In this document: positions 1 to 7,655 of the stretch, piece by piece
Layout of the letters: every line of letters starts with the position of its first letter
Position numbering within the stretch: the stretch's first letter is position 1
Assembly (NCBI RefSeq): GCF_003992675.1
Contig: NZ_RZMZ01000014.1
Location: forward strand, 203,760-267,759
Direction: 5' to 3'
DNA from: Flagellimonas marinaquae
Lineage (GTDB): Bacteria; Bacteroidota; Bacteroidia; Flavobacteriales; Flavobacteriaceae
Length of the DNA: 64,000 nucleotides
Made by a program: the position numbers and the translations under genes
Notes under the pieces: generated by a model
What the model saw: only the letters and a program-made list of their open reading frames with translations
What the model was told of the DNA's origin: nothing
Database searches by the model: none

Positions 1-327
1 GCCATAGACCCAAGTGCCGGGAACAGCGTAATCACTGATGTTACAGACCCAACAAACCCTCAGGACGCTGCCACCAAAAACTATGTGGACAACGAAATAA
101 CAAACAATGCCGCGGATGGGTCGGAAACATTGATCAACGCGGGCACCGACATCAACATCACGGGGGACGGCACCACTGGAACCCCCTACGTAATAAATAG
201 CACGTTTACCGAGGCACAAGACCTGGCCGATGTCATAGCCATCGACCCAAGTGCCGGAAACAACGCAATCACAGACGTGACCGACCCAACAAACCCTCAG
301 GATGCTGCAACAAAGGCATACGTGGAT
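1..327 (+). repeat. 79-codon in-frame coding repeat
   Basis: Bases 1-90 and 238-327 are near-identical copies at a period of 237 bp. Most differences are at third codon positions, and a few change residues (for example SV versus NA after SAGN). The stretch between them carries a GDGTTGTPYVINSTFTEAQDLADV-type sequence that would complete one unit. More copies are expected upstream of the window. Confidence 0.8.
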
Positions 328-594
328 TCCGTAACGGATGAAATAGCATTATCAGGGCAAGTGGCCTCAGGAACAAGTACAAGTACTGGAGAGTACACGA
401 TAAATAATGATGCCATTACAACTTCATCAATTATTCATCTTACTGTAGAGGAAAATGCATCAGGTGATGCTATCATGATACAACTAACCTCTCAAAATAA
501 TGGTGATTTTTCTGTTAAAGTATATGAGTTTACCGGTGGAGGCCCACCAACACTCACGGATGCAAATTGGCAATACATCGTTGTAAATCCTTAG
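1..594 (+). CDS. repetitive tail-fibre-like surface protein, C-terminal part (5' end outside window)
   Basis: The reading frame is open from base 1, so the gene begins upstream; the GTG at 85 is internal. A block of about 30 residues (AIDPSAGN, then DVTDPTNPQDAATK, then YVD) occurs at bases 1-90 and again at 238-327, exactly 237 bases apart, giving a 79-residue repeat. DPTNPQDAATKAYVD-type motifs are common in phage tail-fibre proteins and in long repetitive surface proteins of Flavobacteriia. After the last repeat comes a unique C-terminal domain of about 85 residues with no recognisable T9SS sorting domain. The stop at 592-594 lies one base before the ATG of the next gene, so the two are probably translationally coupled. 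Function unknown; an adhesin or fibre role is inference. The full repeat number cannot be seen. Confidence 0.75.
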   Translation, partial: AIDPSAGNSVITDVTDPTNPQDAATKNYVDNEITNNAADGSETLINAGTDINITGDGTTGTPYVINSTFTEAQDLADVIAIDPSAGNNAITDVTDPTNPQDAATKAYVDSVTDEIALSGQVASGTSTSTGEYTINNDAITTSSIIHLTVEENASGDAIMIQLTSQNNGDFSVKVYEFTGGGPPTLTDANWQYIVVNP

Positions 595-595
595 A

Positions 596-1762
596 ATGAA
601 ACCCCTCCTCTACATAACCGCCCTCCTTTCGGTCTCTTTTTGTTTGGCCCAGAGCGGGCTGTACAATAGTGGCAACTTTACGGTGCACAACAATGCCCAG
701 ATCGGGTTGCATACCGATTTTATCAACGATGCTAATTTTGACCAAACCAACGGACTGGTCGGATTTTATGGGAATAGGCCCATCATCGTTTCCGGAAGCA
801 TTCCCCCCACCCTATGGGACACCGAGATTTTGATGAACAGTAACGTTTTTTTGCAAAACGCCCTGTTGGTGCGCAATAATATAAATTTTATTGATGGGGA
901 CTTTTTATCGCCTACGAATATTTCGGCAGTGAACCTCAACTTTGTGGACACCGGGTTTTTTGCCGGCGAAAGCGATGCCTCCAAAGTCACCGGCTTTGCC
1001 GCTATTACCAATCAGGATGTGTTTTCCTTCCCTGTGGGTGATTCGGCGCAGCTCAGACCCCTTATTCTAAACTCCCAAGGCAATACGCCTTTGGCCGTTT
1101 GCGCCTATTTTTTTGAGGACCCTTCCAATCCTGAATCCATTTTACAAGGTTTCGATACCGAACAAAAAGTCAGGGATATTGGAACGGTATCGGACCGTGA
1201 ATTTTGGATCATCCAAAGCGATGTCCCAGCACAGGTGACCATTTCCTGGAACACAAGAAGCGACCTGGCCACCATACCCAATGCCACACCCGAATCCATT
1301 ATTGTGGTAGGTTGGAGCAAAGCATCCAACCAATGGGTCATTATAGGAAATTCGGCCATTAGTGGTGACCTTGCACAGGGGTTTATCACCTCACAGACCT
1401 TTGTTCCCAGTGATTTTGCGGCCATTACCTTTGGCACCATTCCATTGCCCACCGATACATTTGCCGTGGAAAATCCGACCCTCGGTAATTATTTTTTAAG
1501 TCCCAACGGGGACGGTATCAACGATTTTTTGGTGATCGATGGCATGGAGGAATCACCGAACAACAGTTTGCGCATCTTTAACCGTTTTGGGCAAAAGGTG
1601 TTTGAAAAGTTCAACTACATCAACGAGTTTAATGGGGTATCCAACACGGGAAGTTTTGTGGTGAGCCAAGATGCTGGTCTGCCCGAAGGTGTCTATTTTT
1701 ACTTGGTTTCCTTGGATGACCTAGAGTTGGAATACACTGGCTTCCTCTTTTTGGACAGATAA
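596..1762 (+). CDS. secreted protein with gliding-motility-type (T9SS type B) C-terminal domain
   Basis: A 388-residue protein with a clear signal peptide (MKPLLYITALLSVSFCLAQ, cleavage near AQ-SG). The body is beta-rich and has no enzyme motif I recognise. The last 85-90 residues match the gliding-motility-associated C-terminal domain: NYFLSPNGDGINDFL, then LRIFNRFGQKVFE, then GVYFYLVSL and a short basic end (FLFLDR). In Bacteroidota this domain sends cargo through the type IX secretion system to the surface. It starts one base after the upstream repeat protein stops, so the two probably act together, perhaps as secreted subunit and fibre. No mature-domain function can be assigned. Confidence 0.85.
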   Translation: MKPLLYITALLSVSFCLAQSGLYNSGNFTVHNNAQIGLHTDFINDANFDQTNGLVGFYGNRPIIVSGSIPPTLWDTEILMNSNVFLQNALLVRNNINFIDGDFLSPTNISAVNLNFVDTGFFAGESDASKVTGFAAITNQDVFSFPVGDSAQLRPLILNSQGNTPLAVCAYFFEDPSNPESILQGFDTEQKVRDIGTVSDREFWIIQSDVPAQVTISWNTRSDLATIPNATPESIIVVGWSKASNQWVIIGNSAISGDLAQGFITSQTFVPSDFAAITFGTIPLPTDTFAVENPTLGNYFLSPNGDGINDFLVIDGMEESPNNSLRIFNRFGQKVFEKFNYINEFNGVSNTGSFVVSQDAGLPEGVYFYLVSLDDLELEYTGFLFLDR

Positions 1763-1831
1763 TTTACCGAACAAAAACTTTTCAAAAGACGAATTAAAAA
1801 TACTTCTTAACTTGGGTCAAAATTCATTTTC

Positions 1832-2566
1832 ATGAGAAGAAGGACCTTTATCAAAACTACGTCGGCCTCAGGATTGGCCTGTGCCCTACCCCCTGTATTT
1901 CCAACTATTTTTGACCCAAATTACTCTACCGAAGAGTTAATGGGAAAAGCCAAAATAGAATTATTTGGTGAAGGCATCAACCTTAGAAAAGAGGCCTATG
2001 AGTCCTTCTTGGAAATGAAAAAGGCCGCTTATTCGGACGGTTTTGACATTAAAATGGTGTCCAGTTACCGGGATTTTTTCCGTCAGCGGACGATTTGGGA
2101 ACGAAAATATCTTGCCTTTACCGAAGAGGATGGGATGACACCCTTGGATGCCATTGACAAAATCATTGAATATTCTACCATACCTGGCACAAGTCGCCAT
2201 CATTGGGGTACCGACATTGATATTATCGATGGTTATCCTGAAGTTTCAGGAGATGTGCTGGTCGCAGAGAAATTCGAGGCAGGTGGTCCTTTTGAAGGCT
2301 TAAAACTTTGGTTGGATGAGAATTCGACCAAATATGGGTTCTATCTGGTCTACACCAACAATCCTAAACGAAGAGGATTCAAATATGAGCCATGGCACTA
2401 CAGCTATGCCCCACTTTCCATCCCCATGCTTACCGAATACCGAAGGTTGAACATTTTGAAACTACTCCAAAAAGAGGATTTCTTCGGTAGCGAACATTTT
2501 ACCAATAGGTTTGTTCGCACCTACATTCAGGACAATATTTTGGACATCAACCCCGTATTGCTATAA
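1832..2566 (+). CDS. M15 family D-Ala-D-Ala carboxypeptidase (VanY-like)
   Basis: A 244-residue zinc peptidase acting on peptidoglycan stem peptides. The N-terminus carries a twin-arginine-like motif (RRRTFIK) before a short hydrophobic stretch, suggesting Tat export. The M15B signature SRHHWGTDID spans residues 121-130 (zinc ligands H123 and D130), and EPWHY at 186-190 supplies the catalytic Glu and third zinc ligand H189. All key residues are present and the length is normal for the family. It is a stand-alone gene, 69 bases after the T9SS cargo gene and 40 bases before the M48 peptidase. Carboxypeptidase versus endopeptidase specificity cannot be told from sequence. Confidence 0.88.
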   Translation: MRRRTFIKTTSASGLACALPPVFPTIFDPNYSTEELMGKAKIELFGEGINLRKEAYESFLEMKKAAYSDGFDIKMVSSYRDFFRQRTIWERKYLAFTEEDGMTPLDAIDKIIEYSTIPGTSRHHWGTDIDIIDGYPEVSGDVLVAEKFEAGGPFEGLKLWLDENSTKYGFYLVYTNNPKRRGFKYEPWHYSYAPLSIPMLTEYRRLNILKLLQKEDFFGSEHFTNRFVRTYIQDNILDINPVLL

Positions 2567-2606
2567 GCGTTTTTTTGTATCTTCCAGTAGCTAGAACACT
2601 AACATC

Positions 2607-3371
2607 ATGAAAAGAGGAAGTTGGAGGATACGCATCCTTATCGGCTTGGCTATAGTGGCCTTCGCCTTTATTCGGCGCTGCAGCAACCAAGAGAAAAACC
2701 CCTATACCGGCCGGACCCAGAATATTGACATGACGGCAGAGCAAGAAATTGCCATAGGACTGCAAAGCGCACCCGAAATGGCGCAACAGCATGGAGGACT
2801 CTACCCCGACGAGCAATTACAGGCTTTTGTAGACGCCGTAGGCAGCAAACTGGTCAACAATAGCGTGGCCCGCGAAACTCCGTACCGGTACGAATTCCAT
2901 CTTTTGGCAGACGATAGAACCATTAATGCCTTTGCGCTGCCAGGCGGACAGATTTTTATCACTTACGCACTTTTTTCCCAGTTGAACGAGCCACAATTAG
3001 CGGGTGTTTTAGGTCATGAGATAGGCCACGTGCTGGGAAGGCATTCCGCCGAACGTATCGCGGAGAGCAGTTTTTGGCAGACCTTGGCCACGGGAGCCTC
3101 TGTTGGTGGAGACATGGGGAACCTGGTCGCTGGGATTGGGCAAAACACCTTATTGAAAAACGGGAGGGGAGACGAACTGGAAAGCGACGAACTGGGTGTC
3201 CTTTTTATGATTGAATCCGGATACGACCCCAACGAAATGATCAGCGTAATGGAAATCTTAAAATCGGCCGCGGGCCCAAACAGGGTGCCGGAGTTCCAAA
3301 GCACGCATCCCGATCCCGAGAATAGGATTGAAAAAATAAAAGAGGCCATCGAAAAATATTCAGGTCGATAG
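2607..3371 (+). CDS. M48 family zinc metallopeptidase
   Basis: A 254-residue protein with one N-terminal membrane-spanning or signal segment (residues 7-22), followed by a Cys at 25 in a poor lipobox context. The catalytic HEIGH lies at residues 137-141, followed by GRHSAER and by the ESDELG motif near 192-197 that supplies the third zinc ligand. It resembles periplasmic M48 proteases of the YcaL/LoiP type, which take part in outer-membrane quality control. It ends 114 bases before the next small gene and has no obvious operon partner. Confidence 0.87.
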   Translation: MKRGSWRIRILIGLAIVAFAFIRRCSNQEKNPYTGRTQNIDMTAEQEIAIGLQSAPEMAQQHGGLYPDEQLQAFVDAVGSKLVNNSVARETPYRYEFHLLADDRTINAFALPGGQIFITYALFSQLNEPQLAGVLGHEIGHVLGRHSAERIAESSFWQTLATGASVGGDMGNLVAGIGQNTLLKNGRGDELESDELGVLFMIESGYDPNEMISVMEILKSAAGPNRVPEFQSTHPDPENRIEKIKEAIEKYSGR

Positions 3372-3416
3372 AATTGGCTGTTTATCGATAAAAAAGGCAT
3401 TCTATCTTTTATTCCT

Positions 3417-3424
3417 TATCTTTG
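3417..3424 (+). promoter_or_regulatory. Bacteroidota -7 element (TATCTTTG)
   Basis: An exact TAnnTTTG match 61 bases before the start codon at 3486. No good TTG is seen 17-23 bp upstream. Confidence 0.45.
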
Positions 3425-3485
3425 AGTAAACCCGAATCCTACCTACGTTCTCTTGACCTTTTTGTGCGGTAAAAAGAGAGAACAT

Positions 3486-3653
3486 ATGGGAACACTAGTA
3501 CACTTTAAAGATCTCTATTTAGAGGCATTTGACGATTGCAAACCTAGCTTTGTCGTATATTTCTTGAAGGGATATTCGATATTTTGCGCGGTCATGTTGT
3601 TCATGGCCTTTTACGCATTTTTGTACAGAGCTTTTACAGGCTTTGAATTCTAA
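3486..3653 (+). CDS. small membrane protein, 55 aa (DUF6747-like)
   Basis: A short protein with a conserved-looking soluble start (MGTLVHFKDLYLEAF), one strongly hydrophobic segment (about residues 24-46) and an RAFTGFEF end. I chose ATG 3486 because a purine-rich stretch (aaagagagaac) precedes it; an upstream in-frame TTG at 3453 would add 11 charged residues. From memory it resembles a short Flavobacteriaceae family filed as DUF6747; I could not check this. It has its own -7 element upstream and a strong hairpin terminator downstream, so it is probably a single-gene transcript. Function unknown. Confidence 0.65.
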   Translation: MGTLVHFKDLYLEAFDDCKPSFVVYFLKGYSIFCAVMLFMAFYAFLYRAFTGFEF

Positions 3654-3703
3654 GCCGCGAGACACACTCTTTTGCAAGGACACTATAATTATTTAAAATG
3701 AGC

Positions 3704-3735
3704 AAAGGCCCCATCCGTTTGGATAGGGCCTTTTA
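3704..3735. terminator. bidirectional hairpin terminator
   Basis: GGCCCCATCC pairs with GGATAGGGCC around a 4-base loop, with A's on the left and TTTT on the right. It sits between the plus-strand small gene and the convergent ankyrin gene and can serve both. Confidence 0.8.
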
Positions 3736-3758
3736 CATTAGACGAATAAACTCCTTTT

Positions 3759-4151
3759 CTATTTTTTCATAGCAGCTTCCAATACGGCTTGTGCATCGGT
3801 GGCATTGGACACCTTGGCATACTTCATAGCGGTCATCCCCCCATCGCAGCGCATTTTTAGGTTGGCGCCGTTTTCAATGAGTACTTTCAAAACTTCCGCC
3901 TTGTTATACCGGGCGGCATAATGAATAGGTGCCTTTCCCAAAGATTTTTGGTTGACATCCTCTCCCAGTTCAATAAACTTTTTTACAGTCTCTACATCTC
4001 CTTGCATCACTGCTTTGCAAAAAGCGCTGAGCTCATCGGGAGTTACGATTTCAAGATTGGCTGTACTGTTCGCGGAAACAGGTTCGTGGGCAGCAACGCC
4101 GCTTAGGGCCAACATGGATAATGCAGCCACTGTGAAAATTGTTTTTTTCAT
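3759..4151 (-). CDS. exported ankyrin-repeat protein
   Basis: A 130-residue protein with a signal peptide (MKKTIFTVAALSMLALSGVAA). The mature part holds about three ankyrin repeats: VMQGDVETVKKFIELGEDVN, then APIHYAARYNKAEVLKVLIENGAN, then a shorter GMTAMKYAK unit. Ankyrin repeats bind proteins; the partner is unknown and no neighbour suggests one. It is divergent from gpmI across 207 A+T-rich bases and convergent with the small membrane gene, sharing that terminator. Confidence 0.85.
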   Translation of the reverse strand: MKKTIFTVAALSMLALSGVAAHEPVSANSTANLEIVTPDELSAFCKAVMQGDVETVKKFIELGEDVNQKSLGKAPIHYAARYNKAEVLKVLIENGANLKMRCDGGMTAMKYAKVSNATDAQAVLEAAMKK

Positions 4152-4333
4152 GATGAATGTTTTTGATTAATGAATTTACTTGTTATAAAAATAGACTCTC
4201 AAAAACCCATCATGTTACAGGATTAACAGTTATATAACCAAATTTTAACAATACTTCAATTTTAACATAAAATAATTAACAAGTTCGTAATTAGAATTTT
4301 AACAAAAAGCTAGGGCATCCAAGGAGAACATTT

Positions 4334-4341
4334 TACTTTTG
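4334..4341 (+). promoter_or_regulatory. gpmI -7 element (TACTTTTG)
   Basis: Exact TAnnTTTG match 17 bases before the gpmI start, implying a 5' UTR of only about ten bases. Confidence 0.6.
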
Positions 4342-4358
4342 TAATACAACTTTCAACT

Positions 4359-5876
4359 ATGAGCAAAAAGGTAATTCTTATGATTTTGGATGGATGGGGA
4401 AAATCTCCCGATCCAAACGTTTCAGCCATTGAAAAAGCCAACACACCATTCGTTGATTCACTCTATAAAAACTACCCAGATGCGGACTTGCTTACCGATG
4501 GCATGAACGTGGGACTGCCCGAAGGGCAAATGGGCAATAGTGAAGTGGGCCACATGAATTTGGGTGCCGGACGTATTGTGTACCAAGATCTGGCCAAAAT
4601 CAACAAGGCCGTAAAGGAAGACACCTTAAAAAATGAACAGGTCCTAAAGGATGCATTTGAATATGCCAAAACCAACAACAAACCAGTCCATTTCTTAGGA
4701 TTGGTGAGCGATGGCGGGGTGCATAGCCATATAGACCATTTAAAGGCATTGATTAAGGCGGCCGACGAGAGTGGCGTACAACAGTCCTTTGTCCATGCCT
4801 TTACCGACGGCCGCGATGTGGACCCCAAAAGTGGTAAGGGCTTTTTAGTGGACTTGGACCAATTCTGCTCAGACAAAAAAACCAAATTGGCCACGGTAAT
4901 CGGAAGATACTATGCCATGGACCGTGACAAACGTTGGGAGCGCGTCAAAATGGCCTACGAGGTATTGGTAAACGCCGAAGGCGAAAAAACCCAGAATATT
5001 GGGGAAGCCATGCAAAACAGCTATGATGAAGGTGTAACAGATGAGTTCATCAAACCCTTGGTGATGACCGATTCCAATAACGAACCGCTTACAAAAATCA
5101 AGGATGGTGATGTCATCATCTTTTTTAATTTCAGGACGGATAGGGGCCGTGAGCTTACCCAAGTCCTGAGCCAGATGGATTTTCATGAGCAGAACATGCA
5201 CAAATTGGATTTGTATTATGTGACCATGACCAATTATGACGAATCCTTCAAGGGCATCAAAATCATTTTCAACAAAGAAAATATTAAGGACACCCTCGGG
5301 GAAACCCTTGCCAAGCATGGAAAAAAGCAGATTCGCATTGCCGAGACCGAAAAATATCCGCATGTTACCTTCTTCTTTAATGGTGGACGTGAGGAACCTT
5401 TCGAAGGCGAACAGCGTATTCTTTGCCCGTCGCCTAAAGTGGCCACATACGATCTTCAGCCCGAGATGAGCGCTTATGACATTCGGGACGCCATCATTCC
5501 CAAGCTCAAAAAAGGGGAAGCCGACTTTGTGTGCCTTAATTTCGCCAATCCGGATATGGTAGGCCATACTGGAATTATGGAAGCAGCCATAAAAGCTTGT
5601 GAAACTGTTGATGAATGTGCCAAGGATGTAATTACCGCCGGTTTGGAAAACGGTTATTCCACTATCGTAATCGCAGACCACGGCAATTGCGACACCATGA
5701 TCAATCCTGATGGCAGTCCCAACACTGCCCATACCACCAATCCTGTTCCGCTTATTTTGGTAGATAAGGATATTAAAGAAGTAAAAAATGGTGTGCTTGG
5801 GGATATTGCACCTACGATTCTGAAAATGTTGAACGTTCCACAGCCCGAAGCAATGACCCAAAAGCCATTGGTTTAG
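4359..5876 (+). CDS. gpmI: 2,3-bisphosphoglycerate-independent phosphoglycerate mutase
   Basis: Interconverts 3- and 2-phosphoglycerate in glycolysis and gluconeogenesis using two Mn ions. The 505-residue length is normal. LDGWG (metal ligand D11) is followed by the phosphoserine motif MGNSEVGH with the nucleophile at S61. VSDGGVHSH, DGRDVDP and RYYAMDRDKRWER follow, and the C-terminal metal motifs NPDMVGHTG and IADHGNCD are intact. The gene has its own promoter with a very short leader. It lies 43 bases before map, which appears to have a separate promoter. Confidence 0.97.
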   Translation: MSKKVILMILDGWGKSPDPNVSAIEKANTPFVDSLYKNYPDADLLTDGMNVGLPEGQMGNSEVGHMNLGAGRIVYQDLAKINKAVKEDTLKNEQVLKDAFEYAKTNNKPVHFLGLVSDGGVHSHIDHLKALIKAADESGVQQSFVHAFTDGRDVDPKSGKGFLVDLDQFCSDKKTKLATVIGRYYAMDRDKRWERVKMAYEVLVNAEGEKTQNIGEAMQNSYDEGVTDEFIKPLVMTDSNNEPLTKIKDGDVIIFFNFRTDRGRELTQVLSQMDFHEQNMHKLDLYYVTMTNYDESFKGIKIIFNKENIKDTLGETLAKHGKKQIRIAETEKYPHVTFFFNGGREEPFEGEQRILCPSPKVATYDLQPEMSAYDIRDAIIPKLKKGEADFVCLNFANPDMVGHTGIMEAAIKACETVDECAKDVITAGLENGYSTIVIADHGNCDTMINPDGSPNTAHTTNPVPLILVDKDIKEVKNGVLGDIAPTILKMLNVPQPEAMTQKPLV

Positions 5877-5886
5877 GTGAAATACC

Positions 5887-5915
5887 TTGAAATCCACAGA
5901 ATCAATTTATCTTTG
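5887..5915 (+). promoter_or_regulatory. map promoter (TTG -18 bp- TATCTTTG)
   Basis: TTG at 5887-5889 and TATCTTTG at 5908-5915 are 18 bp apart, a full match to the Bacteroidota consensus. The map ATG is at 5920, so transcription would start at or next to the start codon. Confidence 0.7.
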
Positions 5916-5919
5916 CCGC

Positions 5920-6738
5920 ATGATTCAAGTAAAAACAGCAGAGGAAATTGAGTTGATGCGGGAAAGCGCGTTGGTGGTATCCCGTACCTTGGGTATGTTG
6001 GCGAAAGAGATAAAACCTGGTGCCAACCCCTTGAAATTGGATAAAATGGCCGAGGATTTCATCCGGGAACAAGGAGCCAAACCCGGTTTCTTAGGGATGT
6101 ATGACTTTCCTAACACGCTCAACTGGAGCCCCAATGCACAAGTAGTACATGGCATTCCGGGAAATGAACCCCTAAAGGAAGGAGATATCATTTCTGTGGA
6201 TTGTGGGGCCGTAAAAAATGGCTTTTATGGTGACCATGCCTATACATTTGAAGTGGGTGAAGTGGCCGAGGAAACCAAAAAACTGCTTAAAGTAACCAAG
6301 GAATCGCTTTACATCGGGATACGGGAATTTAAATTGGGTAACCGTGTAGGTGACGTGGGTTATGCCATTCAAAAATATACAGAAGACCACGGCTACGGAG
6401 TTGTCCGGGAATTGGTGGGTCATGGTCTGGGCCGAGAGCTCCACGAAGATCCTCAAATGCCCAATTATGGCAAAAGAGGTCGCGGTAAAAAGTTTGTCGA
6501 CGGAATGGTAGTGGCCATAGAGCCCATGATCAATATGGGAACCAAGCGTATCAAGCAATTACGTGATGGATGGACCATATTGACTGCTGATGGCAAACCT
6601 AGCGCCCACTTTGAACACGATGTTGCCCTGATTGATGGAAAACCAGAACTGCTGTCTACTTTCCAATATATTTACGAAGCTTTGGGCATCACCAGTGATG
6701 AAGAGGATGAATTTCGTAGTAAGAAGTTGGTGCTTTAA
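5920..6738 (+). CDS. map: type I methionine aminopeptidase
   Basis: Removes the initiator Met from new proteins in the cytosol. With ATG 5920 the protein has 272 residues, and the five metal ligands fall at D94, D105, H168, E201 and E232, each three less than in E. coli, with H77 in VVHGIP also present. The longer reading frame from TTG 5887 is rejected: that TTG is the -33 element of the promoter and the extra residues have no family match. The probable leaderless transcript is notable. A palindromic repeat element follows in the gap before the next gene. Confidence 0.96.
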   Translation: MIQVKTAEEIELMRESALVVSRTLGMLAKEIKPGANPLKLDKMAEDFIREQGAKPGFLGMYDFPNTLNWSPNAQVVHGIPGNEPLKEGDIISVDCGAVKNGFYGDHAYTFEVGEVAEETKKLLKVTKESLYIGIREFKLGNRVGDVGYAIQKYTEDHGYGVVRELVGHGLGRELHEDPQMPNYGKRGRGKKFVDGMVVAIEPMINMGTKRIKQLRDGWTILTADGKPSAHFEHDVALIDGKPELLSTFQYIYEALGITSDEEDEFRSKKLVL

Positions 6739-6757
6739 GTGAGTTTCTGATAAAATT

Positions 6758-6847
6758 TGTCAATTCGAGTGATTTTTAGGAGTGAAACGAAGAAAAATTG
6801 TATCGAGAATTAAAGTATCAGAAAAAAACTCCAGTTCTTGAACTGAC
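6758..6847. repeat. TCGAG-type intergenic palindromic element (long form)
   Basis: Starts TGTCAATTCGAGTGATTTTT and ends its first half with AAAAATTGTATCGAGAATT (to 6811), giving a long imperfect stem. A second small palindrome AGTTCTTGAACTGACA follows at about 6833-6847. It belongs to the same family as the elements at 9076, 36777, 40683 and 58285. Confidence 0.6.
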
Positions 6848-6890
6848 ATTTTGCATTCAAACTTTACCATAGGCAATAACCACTTAATTC

Positions 6891-7655
6891 GTGTCAAAAC
6901 TGTTTAAATATTTTCTGAATCTAATCCCTCGTCCTTTACTCATCCGACTGAGCTATTGGGTGCGGCCGTTGATTGCATTTTCCCTAAAGGGAAAAACATA
7001 TACCGACCCCATCGATGGAAAAAGTTTCAGGAAGTTTTTGCCTTACGGATACGAAAACCCCCGTGAAAATGTTCTCTCTCCTTCGACCCTATCCCTGGAA
7101 AGGCATCGCCTTTTATGGCTCTATCTCAAAAATGAAACGGATTTCTTTACCAAGCCTATTCAACTGTTGCACTTTGCGCCCGAACAAGCCTTTTACAAGC
7201 GGTTTAAAAAGTTGAACCATATTACCTACACCACCACTGACCTGAATTCACCTTTGGCAGATGTGAAAGCGGATATCTGTGACTTGCCATTTGATGACAA
7301 CTTCTTTGACGTAATCCTTTGCAACCATGTCTTGGAACATATCCCGGATGATACCAAAGCGATGCAGGAGCTTTACCGTGTAATGAAACCGGGAGGCTGG
7401 GGCATATTCCAAATTCCACAGGACCTTAAACGAGAGCAAACCTTTGAGGACAACACCATTACCGACCGAAAGGAGCGAGCACGGATTTTTGGCCAATATG
7501 ACCATGTGCGCATTTACGGCAGGGACTATTTTGACAAACTTCGTAGCATTGGCTTTACGGTAGAAGAGGTAGATTACACCAACAGGCTTCCAAAGGAAGA
7601 TGTGGAAAAATACCGTTTGGCCAAGGGGGAAATCATCCCGCTGGTAAAAAAGTAA
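6891..7655 (+). CDS. class I SAM-dependent methyltransferase
   Basis: A 254-residue protein from a GTG start, the first codon that gives a sensible N-terminus. Residues 1-35 are hydrophobic and basic (FKYFLNLIPRPLLIRLSYWVRPL), possibly a membrane-associated segment. The central part has methyltransferase motifs: TTDLNSPLADVKADI, then LPFDDNFFDVILCNHVLEHIPDD, then LYRVMKPGGWGIFQIP. This fits the Methyltransf_11 family. The substrate is unknown, and neither neighbour (map, apbE) indicates one. It is convergent with apbE: its stop codon abuts the apbE stop with no gap. Confidence 0.85.
   Translation: MSKLFKYFLNLIPRPLLIRLSYWVRPLIAFSLKGKTYTDPIDGKSFRKFLPYGYENPRENVLSPSTLSLERHRLLWLYLKNETDFFTKPIQLLHFAPEQAFYKRFKKLNHITYTTTDLNSPLADVKADICDLPFDDNFFDVILCNHVLEHIPDDTKAMQELYRVMKPGGWGIFQIPQDLKREQTFEDNTITDRKERARIFGQYDHVRIYGRDYFDKLRSIGFTVEEVDYTNRLPKEDVEKYRLAKGEIIPLVKK

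Noticed and set aside
4869-5897. 342-codon frame on the minus strand opposite gpmI
   Set aside because: Antisense shadow of an intact conserved gene; no family motif, low-complexity hydrophobic translation.
5887-5919. Upstream TTG start for map, adding 11 residues
   Set aside because: The TTG is the -33 element of a full promoter and the -7 element lies within the extension; the family N-terminus matches ATG 5920.
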